Part shown: positions 1 through 7,507 of the stretch, piece after piece | Layout of the letters: every line of letters starts with the position of its first letter | How positions within the stretch are numbered: the first letter of the stretch is position 1 | Made by a program: the position numbers and the translations under genes | Notes under the pieces: generated by a model | The model's database searches: none | What the model saw: the letters and a program-made list of their open reading frames with translations, nothing else | What the model was told of the DNA's origin: nothing | From: Mycoplana azooxidifex | GTDB taxonomy: Bacteria > Pseudomonadota > Alphaproteobacteria > Rhizobiales > Rhizobiaceae | Assembly: GCF_014196765.1 (NCBI RefSeq) | Contig: NZ_JACIEE010000008.1 | Coordinates: 62,001 to 126,000, forward strand | DNA length: 64,000 nt | Direction of reading: 5' to 3'

Positions 1-299
1 GACGCCTCGGCCACCGCCTGTCCGTCGGGCATGGCGACCGCGGGCGCTGCGATCTCGCGGGGTGCGGCCCGCGCGGCGTTGCGCGCGCCCGCATTTCCGG
101 AGGGCGGCTGTCGGTCGTCCGTGCTCCGGGCGGGCGCATCGCCGCTGCCCTGTCGGGCGGCATGGGCTGCCCGCATCGCCTCGAACTCGGCAATGCGGTC
201 GACCGGTTGGTCCTCGAGCAGCCATTCGACCCCCGCATCGGCGTGGAACGCGAGCAGGGCGGCCAGTTCGGCGGCTTGAAGGTCAGCGGCGGAGATCAT
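1..299 (-). CDS. Uracil-DNA glycosylase, family 4 (N-terminal part only)
   Basis: The first 99 codons of a gene that runs off the left edge of the window. The start ATG at 299 follows a TAGGG ribosome-binding site. The visible protein opens with an acidic helix containing AGVEWLLEDQPVDRIAEFEA, followed by an Ala/Pro/Arg-rich linker. I recognise this extension from rhizobial family-4 (Fe-S) uracil-DNA glycosylases, which remove uracil from DNA in base-excision repair. The catalytic and cluster-binding parts lie outside the window, so the assignment rests only on the N-terminal extension and could be wrong. Confidence 0.6.
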   Translation of the reverse strand, partial: MISAADLQAAELAALLAFHADAGVEWLLEDQPVDRIAEFEAMRAAHAARQGSGDAPARSTDDRQPPSGNAGARNAARAAPREIAAPAVAMPDGQAVAEA

Positions 300-376
300 G
301 CCCTAGCCATACAGGAACGGCCGCACCTGCCGCAAGGCCGCGGCCGGAATGGGCGCGCGCCGTTCGCGCATTCCGC

Positions 377-1165
377 TCAGGTCGACCGCGCAGCGCCGCC
401 GTCGCAGCGCACGAGCGTGCCGGTCACGTAGCTTGCGGGCTCGCTGCAGAGGAAGGCGGCCGTGGCGGCAAACTCTTCGACGCGGCCGTAGCGGCGGGCG
501 GGGATCTCCGCTTCGGACTCGGTCTGAACCGCCTCGATCGACCTGCCGCTGCGCTTGGCCGCCATCGCATCGAGGCTCTCCAGCCGATCGGTGCGGATGC
601 TTCCTGGCAGCAGCATGTTGGCGGTGATGCCGTATTGCGCCACCTCGCTTGCCAGCGTCTTCGACCAGCCGGCAAGCGCCGGGCGCAAGGTGTTGGAAAG
701 CGCCAGGCCGGGGATCGGCTCGATCACGCCGGAGGAGGCGACCGTCAGGATGCGGCCCCAGCGCTGCGCCTTCATCTGCGGCAGCAGACGGTTGGTGAGT
801 GTGATCAGGCGCAGGACCATCGCGTTGAAATAGGTCGCAAGCGTCTCCGGCGTCATATCCTCGGTCGATCCTGGCGTCGGGCCGCCGGAGTTGTTCACCA
901 GAATGTCGATCCCGCCGAGCTTTTCGGCGACCGCCGCCTCGAGCTTTTCAACCACGTCGGCGTCGAACAGGTCGGCGATGGCGAACGACGCGCGCCCCTG
1001 GCCTTCGGCGTTGATCGCGGCGCAGTTTTCCGCAAGGCTGTCGGCATTGCGTCCGCACAGCAGCACGTCCGCGCCTTCGCGCGCAAGTGCTGCGGCGATC
1101 CCGCGGCCGAGCCCGCGCGACGAGGCGAGCACCAGTGCTCTCTTTCCCTTGATGCCGAGATCCAT
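377..1165 (-). CDS. SDR-family oxidoreductase with degenerate active site (FabG-like)
   Basis: 262 residues with the Rossmann layout of short-chain dehydrogenases: a beta strand then ASSRGLG at residues 14-20, NNSGG near 91-95, and a C-terminal VTGTLVRCDGG typical of FabG-like proteins. The nucleotide-binding motif is ASSRGLG instead of the usual TGxxxGIG. At the place of the catalytic YxxxK the sequence reads LSNTLR (156-161), so Tyr is missing and Lys is replaced by Arg. This matches a known SDR subgroup described as beta-ketoacyl-ACP-reductase-like but lacking a proper catalytic tetrad. The ATG at 1165 follows GGAGAG. The gene is divergent from the ETF-QO gene. Substrate unknown. Confidence 0.85.
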   Translation of the reverse strand: MDLGIKGKRALVLASSRGLGRGIAAALAREGADVLLCGRNADSLAENCAAINAEGQGRASFAIADLFDADVVEKLEAAVAEKLGGIDILVNNSGGPTPGSTEDMTPETLATYFNAMVLRLITLTNRLLPQMKAQRWGRILTVASSGVIEPIPGLALSNTLRPALAGWSKTLASEVAQYGITANMLLPGSIRTDRLESLDAMAAKRSGRSIEAVQTESEAEIPARRYGRVEEFAATAAFLCSEPASYVTGTLVRCDGGAARST

Positions 1166-1617
1166 CTGTTCTCTCCTGCCAGCGCTGTTCGTCCCGAGGC
1201 GGTGCCGAGCGGGGCGCCTCGTATATGATCCGTCATGCCGGCGGGTGCCGGCGTGCAGATGGCTATAGTACGCTCGCCACAGCTTGCCAAACACGTATCC
1301 GACATTTCTCGGGTCGGCTGGCACTGATTCTGTCAAGAATAGTTCCGGGATCGTCAAGAGCGTTCGCGATATCGATCATAGGCTGCGACGTGCCCATCGG
1401 CCGGCGGCGGCCGCCGGGTGCGGGAGAAACGGCCTTCCGACGACATTCGTTGTTGACGTGCACGTCAATGCAAATAAATGTCTGCCCTCGGGCATGACGT
1501 CATGCGCAAATGCGGACACTCCCTGTCGCCCCTTGGCTCGACAGGGACTTGCGCATTTGTCATGAGGGCCGCAATAACCATTCAGCCGTCAAGGGACGGC
1601 AGCGGAGGCAGGAACGG
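1166..1617. other. Divergent intergenic region, SDR / ETF-QO
   Basis: This 452-base gap holds the promoters of two divergent genes. It contains a perfect 16-base palindrome at 1453-1468 and a hairpin at 1520-1547 (arms TCCCTGTCG and CGACAGGGA) in the probable leader of the ETF-QO gene. I see no convincing extra gene. Confidence 0.6.
1453..1468. promoter_or_regulatory. Perfect palindrome, candidate operator
   Basis: TTGACGTGCACGTCAA is a perfect inverted repeat with an ACGT-NN-ACGT core, 149 bases upstream of the ETF-QO start codon. From memory, this core resembles operators reported for MerR-type LiuR regulators of branched-chain amino acid and acyl-CoA catabolism, pathways that feed electrons to ETF-QO. 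The palindrome is seen directly. The regulator is inference. Confidence 0.45.
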
Positions 1618-3282
1618 ATGAGCGAGGCGATGGAACTTCCCGAACGCGAGAGCATGGAGTTCGACGTTGTGATCGTCGGCGCGGGGCCGGCGGGCCTCGC
1701 CGCGGCCATCCGGCTGAAGCAGGTCGATCCCGATCTCACCGTCGTCGTGCTCGAGAAGGGCGCGGAAGTCGGAGCGCACATCCTCTCCGGTGCCGTCGTC
1801 GATCCGATCGGCATCGACCGTCTGCTGCCCGACTGGCGCGAGGACGACAGCCACCCCTTCAAGACCGAGGTGAAGGACGATCATTTCCTCCTGCTCGGCC
1901 CGGCCGGCTCCATTCGCCTGCCGAATTTCGCCATGCCGCCCCTGATGAACAACCACGGCAACTACATCGTCTCGCTGGGCAATGTCTGTCGATGGCTCGC
2001 CACCAAGGCGGAGGAACTTGGTGTCGAGATCTATCCGGGCTTTGCCGCGACCGAGGTGCTCTACAACGACGAGGGCGCGGTGATCGGCGTCGCCACCGGC
2101 GACATGGGCATCGAGCGCAACGGCGAGCCGGGCCCGAACTATACCCGCGGCATGGCGCTGCTCGGCAAGTACACCCTGATCGGCGAGGGCGTGCGCGGTT
2201 CGCTTGCCAAGCAGTTGATTTCGAAGTTCGACCTATCGAAGGGCCGCGAGCCCCAGAAGTTCGGCATCGGCCTGAAGGAACTCTGGGAGGTCAAGCCGGA
2301 GCACCACAGGCCCGGCCTCGTCCAGCATTCCTTCGGCTGGCCGCTCGGCATGAAGACCGGCGGCGGCTCGTTCCTCTATCACCTGGAGGACAATCTGGTG
2401 GCCGTCGGCTTCGTCGTCCACCTGAACTACAAGAACCCCTGGCTCTATCCGTTCGAGGAGTTCCAGCGGTTCAAGACGCATCCCGCCATCCGGGGCACCT
2501 TCGAGGGCGGCAAGCGTCTCTCCTACGGCGCCCGCGCCATCACCGAGGGCGGCTACCAGTCGGTGCCGAAGCTGTCCTTCCCCGGCGGCGCGCTGATTGG
2601 CTGCTCGGCCGGCTTCGTCAACGTGCCCCGCATCAAGGGCAGCCACAATGCGGTCCTCTCCGGCATCCTCGCCGCCGAGAAGCTGGCCGATGCCATCGCT
2701 AGCGGTCGCGCCCATGACGAGCCGATCGAGATCGAGCGCGGCTGGCGCGACAGCGCGATCGGCGCCGACCTGAAGAAGGTCAGGAACGTCAAGCCGCTCT
2801 GGTCGAAGTTCGGCACGGCGGTCGGCGTCGCCCTCGGCGGGCTCGACATGTGGACCAACACGCTGTTCGGCCTCTCCTTCTTCGGCACGCTGAAGCACGG
2901 CAAGACCGACGCGCAGAGCCTCGAGCCGGCCGAGAAGCACCAGAAGATCGACTATCCGAAGCCCGACGGTGTGCTCACCTTCGACCGCCTTTCTTCGGTG
3001 TTCCTGTCCAACACCAACCACGAGGAAGACCAGCCGATCCATTTGCAGGTCAAGGATCCGGAGTTGCAGAAGACCTCGGAACTCGACGTCTATGCCGGCC
3101 CGTCGACCCGCTACTGTCCGGCGGGCGTCTACGAGTGGGTTCAGAAGGACGGCAAGGACGTCTTCGTCATCAACGCCCAGAACTGCGTCCACTGCAAGAC
3201 CTGCGACATCAAGGACCCCAACCAGAACATCAACTGGGTGCCGCCACAAGGCGGCGAAGGGCCGGTCTATCCGAACATGTAG
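1618..3282 (+). CDS. Electron transfer flavoprotein-ubiquinone oxidoreductase
   Basis: This 554-residue membrane-associated flavoprotein passes electrons from ETF, reduced by acyl-CoA dehydrogenases, to ubiquinone. It has the FAD dinucleotide-binding motif GAGPAG at residues 21-26, the central ubiquinone-binding region, and a C-terminal 4Fe-4S site with Cys500, Cys523, Cys526 and Cys529 (YCPAG and NCVHCKTC). The length matches the family. The ATG at 1618 was chosen because it follows AGGCAGGAACGG and gives the usual N-terminus; longer in-frame starts upstream lack a ribosome-binding site. It acts functionally with the glutaryl-CoA dehydrogenase gene at 24.3 kb, although the two are far apart. 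Confidence 0.96.
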   Translation: MSEAMELPERESMEFDVVIVGAGPAGLAAAIRLKQVDPDLTVVVLEKGAEVGAHILSGAVVDPIGIDRLLPDWREDDSHPFKTEVKDDHFLLLGPAGSIRLPNFAMPPLMNNHGNYIVSLGNVCRWLATKAEELGVEIYPGFAATEVLYNDEGAVIGVATGDMGIERNGEPGPNYTRGMALLGKYTLIGEGVRGSLAKQLISKFDLSKGREPQKFGIGLKELWEVKPEHHRPGLVQHSFGWPLGMKTGGGSFLYHLEDNLVAVGFVVHLNYKNPWLYPFEEFQRFKTHPAIRGTFEGGKRLSYGARAITEGGYQSVPKLSFPGGALIGCSAGFVNVPRIKGSHNAVLSGILAAEKLADAIASGRAHDEPIEIERGWRDSAIGADLKKVRNVKPLWSKFGTAVGVALGGLDMWTNTLFGLSFFGTLKHGKTDAQSLEPAEKHQKIDYPKPDGVLTFDRLSSVFLSNTNHEEDQPIHLQVKDPELQKTSELDVYAGPSTRYCPAGVYEWVQKDGKDVFVINAQNCVHCKTCDIKDPNQNINWVPPQGGEGPVYPNM

Positions 3283-3353
3283 TGTTCGGGGAGCCGGACC
3301 GCATGGACCCCCGCACAGAAGAGCGGGCGAGGGGCCGGTCTATCTGAACATGT
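3253..3353 (+). repeat. Duplicated 3' tail of the ETF-QO gene
   Basis: The last 28 bases of the coding region (3253-3280) recur at 3326-3353 with only two mismatches, 73 bases downstream. The second copy would encode the same GPVY(P/L)NM tail, but it lies past the stop codon. Upstream of each copy the similarity fades. This looks like an old local duplication of the gene end. Confidence 0.7.
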
Positions 3354-3541
3354 GAGGGAGGGCGTCCGTCGGATCAATCGGACGGACCCCAACTGCCATC
3401 AGGATTCCATCTGTTCCACGGCGGTGCCTCCGCGTCAGTTGACGCATTCGTGATCACTTTCCCGAACGCAACTTTATCAATTCATTAACCATAATCTCAA
3501 TAAACCTTGGGTCGTCATATTGACTTGCCAAGGACACATTC

Positions 3542-4156
3542 ATGCCGATTTCCCGCCGAGGCCTTCTGCTGGGCATGTCCGCTCTGCTTGCCGGCTGCTC
3601 CACCAATGCACCGAGCCACGTTGCCAACTATGCCGCCATTCCGGACGAGAAATTCCCGCTCAAGGCCATGCCGCTGGACAAGATCAAGCCCGAGTTGCGC
3701 CGCCAGGAGGTTGCCTATGAGGGGCCGCACAAGGCTGGAACCGTCGTCGTCGATACCCCCGCGCGCCGGCTCTACTACGTGCTCGGCGAGGGCAGGGCGA
3801 TGCGCTACGGCGTCGGCGTGGGCCGCGAGGGGCTGGCCTTTGCCGGCAACGCCTATGTCGGCCGCAAGGCGGACTGGCCGCGCTGGACGCCCACCCAGAA
3901 CATGATGCGTCGCGAGGAGCGCTACCGCAAGCTCGCCGGCGGCATGGAGGGTGGCCCGTGGAACCCGCTCGGCGCACGCGCCATGTATCTCTATCGCGGC
4001 GGCAACGACACGCATTTCCGCATCCACGGAACCAACCAGCCGGAATCGATCGGCCTTGCCATGTCGAGCGGCTGCGTGCGCATGCTGAACCACGATGTCA
4101 TTGACCTTTACGAACGCGTCAAGGTTGGCGACCGGGTCGTGGTGGTGCAGGCCTGA
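3542..4156 (+). CDS. L,D-transpeptidase (YkuD domain) lipoprotein
   Basis: A 204-residue peptidoglycan-modifying enzyme that forms 3-3 cross-links or attaches proteins to peptidoglycan. The N-terminus PISRRGLLLGMSALLAGC has an Arg-Arg pair, a hydrophobic core and a lipobox ending at Cys19, so it is probably exported and lipid-anchored. The YkuD domain follows, with the catalytic signature HGT at 162-164 and SSGCVRM at 175-181, where Cys178 is the nucleophile. It is a single-gene unit, with about 260 bases before it and 305 after. Rhizobiales are known for L,D-transpeptidase-rich, polarly growing cell walls. Confidence 0.93.
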   Translation: MPISRRGLLLGMSALLAGCSTNAPSHVANYAAIPDEKFPLKAMPLDKIKPELRRQEVAYEGPHKAGTVVVDTPARRLYYVLGEGRAMRYGVGVGREGLAFAGNAYVGRKADWPRWTPTQNMMRREERYRKLAGGMEGGPWNPLGARAMYLYRGGNDTHFRIHGTNQPESIGLAMSSGCVRMLNHDVIDLYERVKVGDRVVVVQA

Positions 4157-4461
4157 TTCGGCTGTGCACTGAAAAAAAGCTGAATGCTATCATCCGATTA
4201 GCGCAGCACCCGCATAACGGGCGGCGCTGGTCGCGGTGCAGCCGGTCTCTCGCGGCGATTTGATGGCGATGGCGCAATGGGGCCAGTCTCGGGCGCATTC
4301 TGAGCGACATTCCCCCGCACTCCTGCAAAACTCGGGACTGTGCATCCGAGCCGTTCCGACCGCTGCCGTCGGGCCGGTCCGATGCTTCCAATCGCGATGC
4401 CGGTTGCGGCGGTGCAGTCGGACATTGGGGCGAAATCGCCGCCGGATAGAGGGAACCGACA
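4157..4461. other. Intergenic region upstream of the betaine-type binding protein gene
   Basis: 305 bases without a convincing gene. It presumably holds the promoter and a long leader of the binding-protein gene. I see no clear operator. Confidence 0.4.
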
Positions 4462-5460
4462 ATGAAGAAGCTTCTTGCAACCACGTGTCTCGCCTTCGGC
4501 CTGTTCGGCCTTGCGGGTGCGGCAAACGCCGAATGCGGCGACGTGACGATCGCCAGCATGAACTGGCAGAGCGCCGAGGTCCTGGCAAGCCTGGACAAGA
4601 TCATCCTGGGCGAGGGCTATGGCTGCAACGCCGATGTCATCGTCGGTGACACCGTTCCCACCATCACCTCGATGATCGAGAAGGGCGAGCCGGATCTGGC
4701 GCCGGAAGGCTGGGTCGACCTGCTGCCGGACGTCGTCAACCGCGGCCTCGAAGAGGGCAAGCTCGTCGGCGCCGCCGTGGCGCTGTCGGACGGTGCGGTC
4801 CAGGGCTGGTGGATCCCCAAATACCTCGCCGACGCCAATCCCGAGATCAAGACGATCGACGATGCCCTGAAGCATCCCGAATTGTTCCCCGATCCGGAAG
4901 ATTCCTCCAAGGGCGCCGTTCACAACGGCCCGCAGGGCTGGGGCGGCACCGTCGTCACCGCGCAGCTGTTCAAGGCCTATGGCGGTGAGGCAGCCGGCTT
5001 CAGCCTGCTCGACACCGGCTCGGCCGCCGGCCTCGACGGCTCGATCGCCAAGGCCTACGAGCGCAAGGAAGGCTGGGTCGGCTACTACTGGGCCCCGACG
5101 GCATTGCTCGGCAAATACGAGATGGTCAAGCTCGAGCACGGCGTCCCGGCCGATGCGGCCGAGTGGAAGCGTTGCAACACCGTAGCCGATTGCCCCGACC
5201 CGAAGAAGAACGACTGGCCGAAGGACAAGGTGCAGACGCTGGTGACGAAGAGCTTCGCCGACCGCGCCGGTTCCGATGTCATGGACTACCTCAACAAGCG
5301 CGCCTGGACCAACGAGACGGTCAACAAGCTGATGGCCTGGATGACCGACAACCAGGCGAGCGGCGAGGACGGCGCCAAGCACTTCCTGCAGGAAAACGAA
5401 GCCCTGTGGACCCCCTGGGTTTCGCCGGAAGCTGCCGAGAAGGTCAAGGCTTCGCTCTGA
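4462..5460 (+). CDS. ABC transporter substrate-binding protein, betaine/proline/choline type (ProX/OpuAC)
   Basis: 332 residues with a classical signal peptide (MKKLLATT... to AANA at residue 23). The mature part belongs to the OpuAC/ProX fold that captures quaternary amines such as glycine betaine, choline or proline betaine. Aromatic residues that could form a cation cage are visible (NWQSAEV, EGWVD, QGWW, GYYWAP). The permease gene follows after a hairpin and 117 bases. Ligand identity cannot be read from sequence. Rhizobial homologues serve osmoprotection or choline catabolism. Confidence 0.88.
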   Translation: MKKLLATTCLAFGLFGLAGAANAECGDVTIASMNWQSAEVLASLDKIILGEGYGCNADVIVGDTVPTITSMIEKGEPDLAPEGWVDLLPDVVNRGLEEGKLVGAAVALSDGAVQGWWIPKYLADANPEIKTIDDALKHPELFPDPEDSSKGAVHNGPQGWGGTVVTAQLFKAYGGEAAGFSLLDTGSAAGLDGSIAKAYERKEGWVGYYWAPTALLGKYEMVKLEHGVPADAAEWKRCNTVADCPDPKKNDWPKDKVQTLVTKSFADRAGSDVMDYLNKRAWTNETVNKLMAWMTDNQASGEDGAKHFLQENEALWTPWVSPEAAEKVKASL

Positions 5461-5479
5461 TCCTGCAACTGTTAAACTC

Positions 5480-5508
5480 GGCGGCGCGTCCGGACAGGGC
5501 GCGCCGCC
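5480..5508 (+). terminator. Hairpin between binding protein and permease genes
   Basis: Perfect 9-bp stem GGCGGCGCG / CGCGCCGCC (5480-5488 and 5500-5508) with an 11-base loop and a short T-run at 5515-5518. In ABC operons such a hairpin often stabilises the upstream message or attenuates transcription, so that binding protein exceeds permease. Confidence 0.6.
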
Positions 5509-5577
5509 TGTCGGTTTTCCGGCGGCCTCCGGCAGCACGGCCGGTGGCGCAGAGAGGCAAGAAGAAGGGGAACGGGC

Positions 5578-6465
5578 ATGGAATGGCTCACCAAATTTCC
5601 GCACATGAACGACAATTCGCTGCGCGATCTGAAAAAGGCGATCGACGAGGGCTTTCGCGCGTTCACGCGTGCCTATGGTGACACGATCGAGAGCTTCTTC
5701 GATCCGCTGCAGTTCTTCCTGATCCAGTCCGAGCGGCTTCTGACGCGCACGCCCTGGCCGATCGTCATCCTCGCGATCGCACTGATCGCCTGGCTCGCCA
5801 GCCGCAACTGGAAGATCGTCGCCGGCTGCGTCGCCACGCTGCTCCTCATCGGTTACTTCGACATGTGGGACGACACGATGAAGACGATCTCGATGATCTT
5901 CGTCTGCACCGTGCTGTCAATCGCGGTCGGCATTCCGATCGGCATCGCCATGTCGCGCTCCGACCGGCTCCAGAACCTGATCAATCCCGTGCTCGACGTG
6001 ATGCAGACGATGCCGAGCTTCGTCTATCTCATCCCCGTCGTCATGCTGCTCGGCATCGGCAAGGTGCCGGGCTTGATCGCCGTCGTCATCTACGCCATCC
6101 CGCCGATGATCCGCCTGACCAATCTCGGCATCCGCCTCGTCGACAAGGACGTGCTGGAAGCCGCCGACGCTTTCGGTTCGTCGGGCTGGCAGAAATTGAA
6201 GAACGTACAGATGCCTCTGGCGCTCCCCACCATCATGGCCGGCATCAACCAGACAATCATGATGGCGCTGGCGATGGTGGTGATCGCATCGATGATCGGC
6301 GTCCAGGGCCTCGGCCAGCCGGTGCTGAAGGCGATCTCCAACCAGTATTTCACCCTCGGCATCTTCAACGGGCTCGCCATCGTCGGCATCGCCATCATCT
6401 TCGACCGCGTCAGCCAGGCCTATGGCAAGCGCCTGCAGCGCCACCGCGAGATCGTGCACGGCTGA
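5578..6465 (+). CDS. ABC transporter permease, glycine betaine/proline type (ProW-like)
   Basis: A 295-residue inner-membrane protein with at least six hydrophobic segments. The cytoplasmic EAA loop, which contacts the ATPase, is present (EAADAFGSSGWQKLKNVQMP). It partners the binding protein encoded upstream. The start at 5578 follows AGAAGGGGAACGGG. No gene for the ATP-binding subunit follows: a strong terminator comes 26 bases after the stop, and the next gene is on the other strand. The ATPase must be encoded elsewhere, or the pair is incomplete. Confidence 0.9.
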   Translation: MEWLTKFPHMNDNSLRDLKKAIDEGFRAFTRAYGDTIESFFDPLQFFLIQSERLLTRTPWPIVILAIALIAWLASRNWKIVAGCVATLLLIGYFDMWDDTMKTISMIFVCTVLSIAVGIPIGIAMSRSDRLQNLINPVLDVMQTMPSFVYLIPVVMLLGIGKVPGLIAVVIYAIPPMIRLTNLGIRLVDKDVLEAADAFGSSGWQKLKNVQMPLALPTIMAGINQTIMMALAMVVIASMIGVQGLGQPVLKAISNQYFTLGIFNGLAIVGIAIIFDRVSQAYGKRLQRHREIVHG

Positions 6466-6490
6466 GCGGAATATCACCCGAAGGAAACGA

Positions 6491-6530
6491 AGAGGCCCCG
6501 GCGTGTCGCGCCGGGGCCTCTCTCTTGTTC
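6491..6530 (+). terminator. Rho-independent terminator of the transporter operon
   Basis: Perfect 13-bp stem AGAGGCCCCGGCG / CGCCGGGGCCTCT (6491-6503, 6509-6521) with a 5-base loop, then a T-rich tract. It closes the binding protein-permease unit. Confidence 0.85.
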
Positions 6531-6574
6531 TCTTGTTTTCTGTTCTCTTGGGCTCTGCGAGCCGGACCGATCGG

Positions 6575-6666
6575 GGACGCCGCCCCGGGAGTTGGGGGGC
6601 GGGGCGGCGTCCCTTTGCCGCTACGCCGTAGCGGCAAACCGGTCGGGATGGGCGGACGTCCAGGCA
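6575..6666 (-). repeat. Extra copy of the doxX 3' end and its terminator hairpin
   Basis: A segment of about 92 bases almost identical to 6717-6808. The other copy contains the last codons of the doxX-like gene and a 12-bp GC hairpin. This copy has no upstream reading frame, so it is a local direct duplication 142 bases away. It retains the hairpin (6575-6586 with 6601-6612). Confidence 0.85.
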
Positions 6667-6716
6667 CGCCATGGAGCGCCGAAGGTTCCGTCATTTGTGA
6701 AAAATGGGCGCGATCA

Positions 6717-6754
6717 GGACGCCGCCCCGGGAGTTGGGGGGCGGGGCGGCGTCC
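6717..6754 (-). terminator. Terminator hairpin of the doxX-like gene
   Basis: Stem GGACGCCGCCCC / GGGGCGGCGTCC (6717-6728, 6743-6754), eight bases past the doxX stop on the minus strand. Five T residues (minus strand) follow about 12 bases later. Confidence 0.65.
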
Positions 6755-6762
6755 CTTTGCCG

Positions 6763-7182
6763 CTACGCCGCAGCGGCAAACCGGTCGGGATGAGTGGACT
6801 TCCAGGCAACGACCATCAGCGCTCCGATGACGGTCACGTGCTCCATGACGACATAGAACTCGAGGGTACGGAACGGTTCTTCCATCGCCCAGAAGCCGTG
6901 CGCGATCGGGATCGTGAGTGCGGTGAAGACCGCGAGCATGCCGGCGCCGAGCCAGGTGAAGCGGTTGGCGATGATGAAGGCCGATCCAAACAACTGCGTC
7001 AGCGCGACGGCGGCGGTGAAGAACGGGGCGGGTTCCAGTCCGAAATGCGCCATCTCGGCAACGCCGGCATCGAAGTCGATCAGTTTGGCCAGGCCGCTCA
7101 TCCAGAACATGGAGGTCAGCACCGTGCGGGCGAGGTAGCCGAACCAGTCGGAACCGGTCAGGGAATCGATAAAGCGAGGCAT
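6763..7182 (-). CDS. DoxX-family small membrane protein
   Basis: 139 residues with four hydrophobic segments, the usual DoxX layout (FGYLARTVLTSMFWMSGLAKLIDF at the first segment, then three more). DoxX proteins are inner-membrane proteins often linked to thiol or oxidative stress; the precise role is not settled. The ATG at 7182 follows CGGAGACTGAA. A longer upstream in-frame reading is possible but has low-complexity composition and no ribosome-binding site. The 3' end and terminator are duplicated just downstream. Confidence 0.85.
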   Translation of the reverse strand: MPRFIDSLTGSDWFGYLARTVLTSMFWMSGLAKLIDFDAGVAEMAHFGLEPAPFFTAAVALTQLFGSAFIIANRFTWLGAGMLAVFTALTIPIAHGFWAMEEPFRTLEFYVVMEHVTVIGALMVVAWKSTHPDRFAAAA

Positions 7183-7507
7183 TTCAGTCTCCGAAACACA
7201 TGTTGGATCTTCCGGCGCCGTCCCGGCTTCCGGTCCGACCCGCCCCGATCCTTTCGGTTCGTTCGGCGGGCCGCTGGAGACATCTCTACCAGAGCGCGTG
7301 TCGGAAGGTGTCACCTCGGTAACACCCTTGTGCGCATGCGCGACTGCCGGTCGCCGGGCGCAACCGTGCAAGGTCGCGCACGGCCGGCGGGCCTGCGATG
7401 CGGGTGCCTGGAGGCGGGATAGGGAAGGGGAATTCGACGGATTCTATGCGCAGTGGCGCGCCGCATTCCTGCGGCCGCGCGCTCAACCTCGACCGGAGGT
7501 CAGCCGG
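7183..7507. other. Intergenic region upstream of doxX, with an imperfect dyad
   Basis: 325 bases between two leftward genes. It contains the dyad GGTGTCACC-TC-GGTAACACC at 7307-7326 (one mismatch between the arms), about 125 bases upstream of the doxX start. This is a candidate operator. No gene seen. Confidence 0.45.

Noticed and set aside
3478-3500. CtrA-like box (TTAACCAT) before the L,D-transpeptidase gene
   Set aside because: The half-site is present, but the second TTAA at N7 spacing is missing (TTAACCATAATCTCAA), so the match is too weak to call.
6575-6612. First GC hairpin as an independent small RNA
   Set aside because: It is simply the duplicated doxX terminator. No promoter or separate transcript signal is visible.
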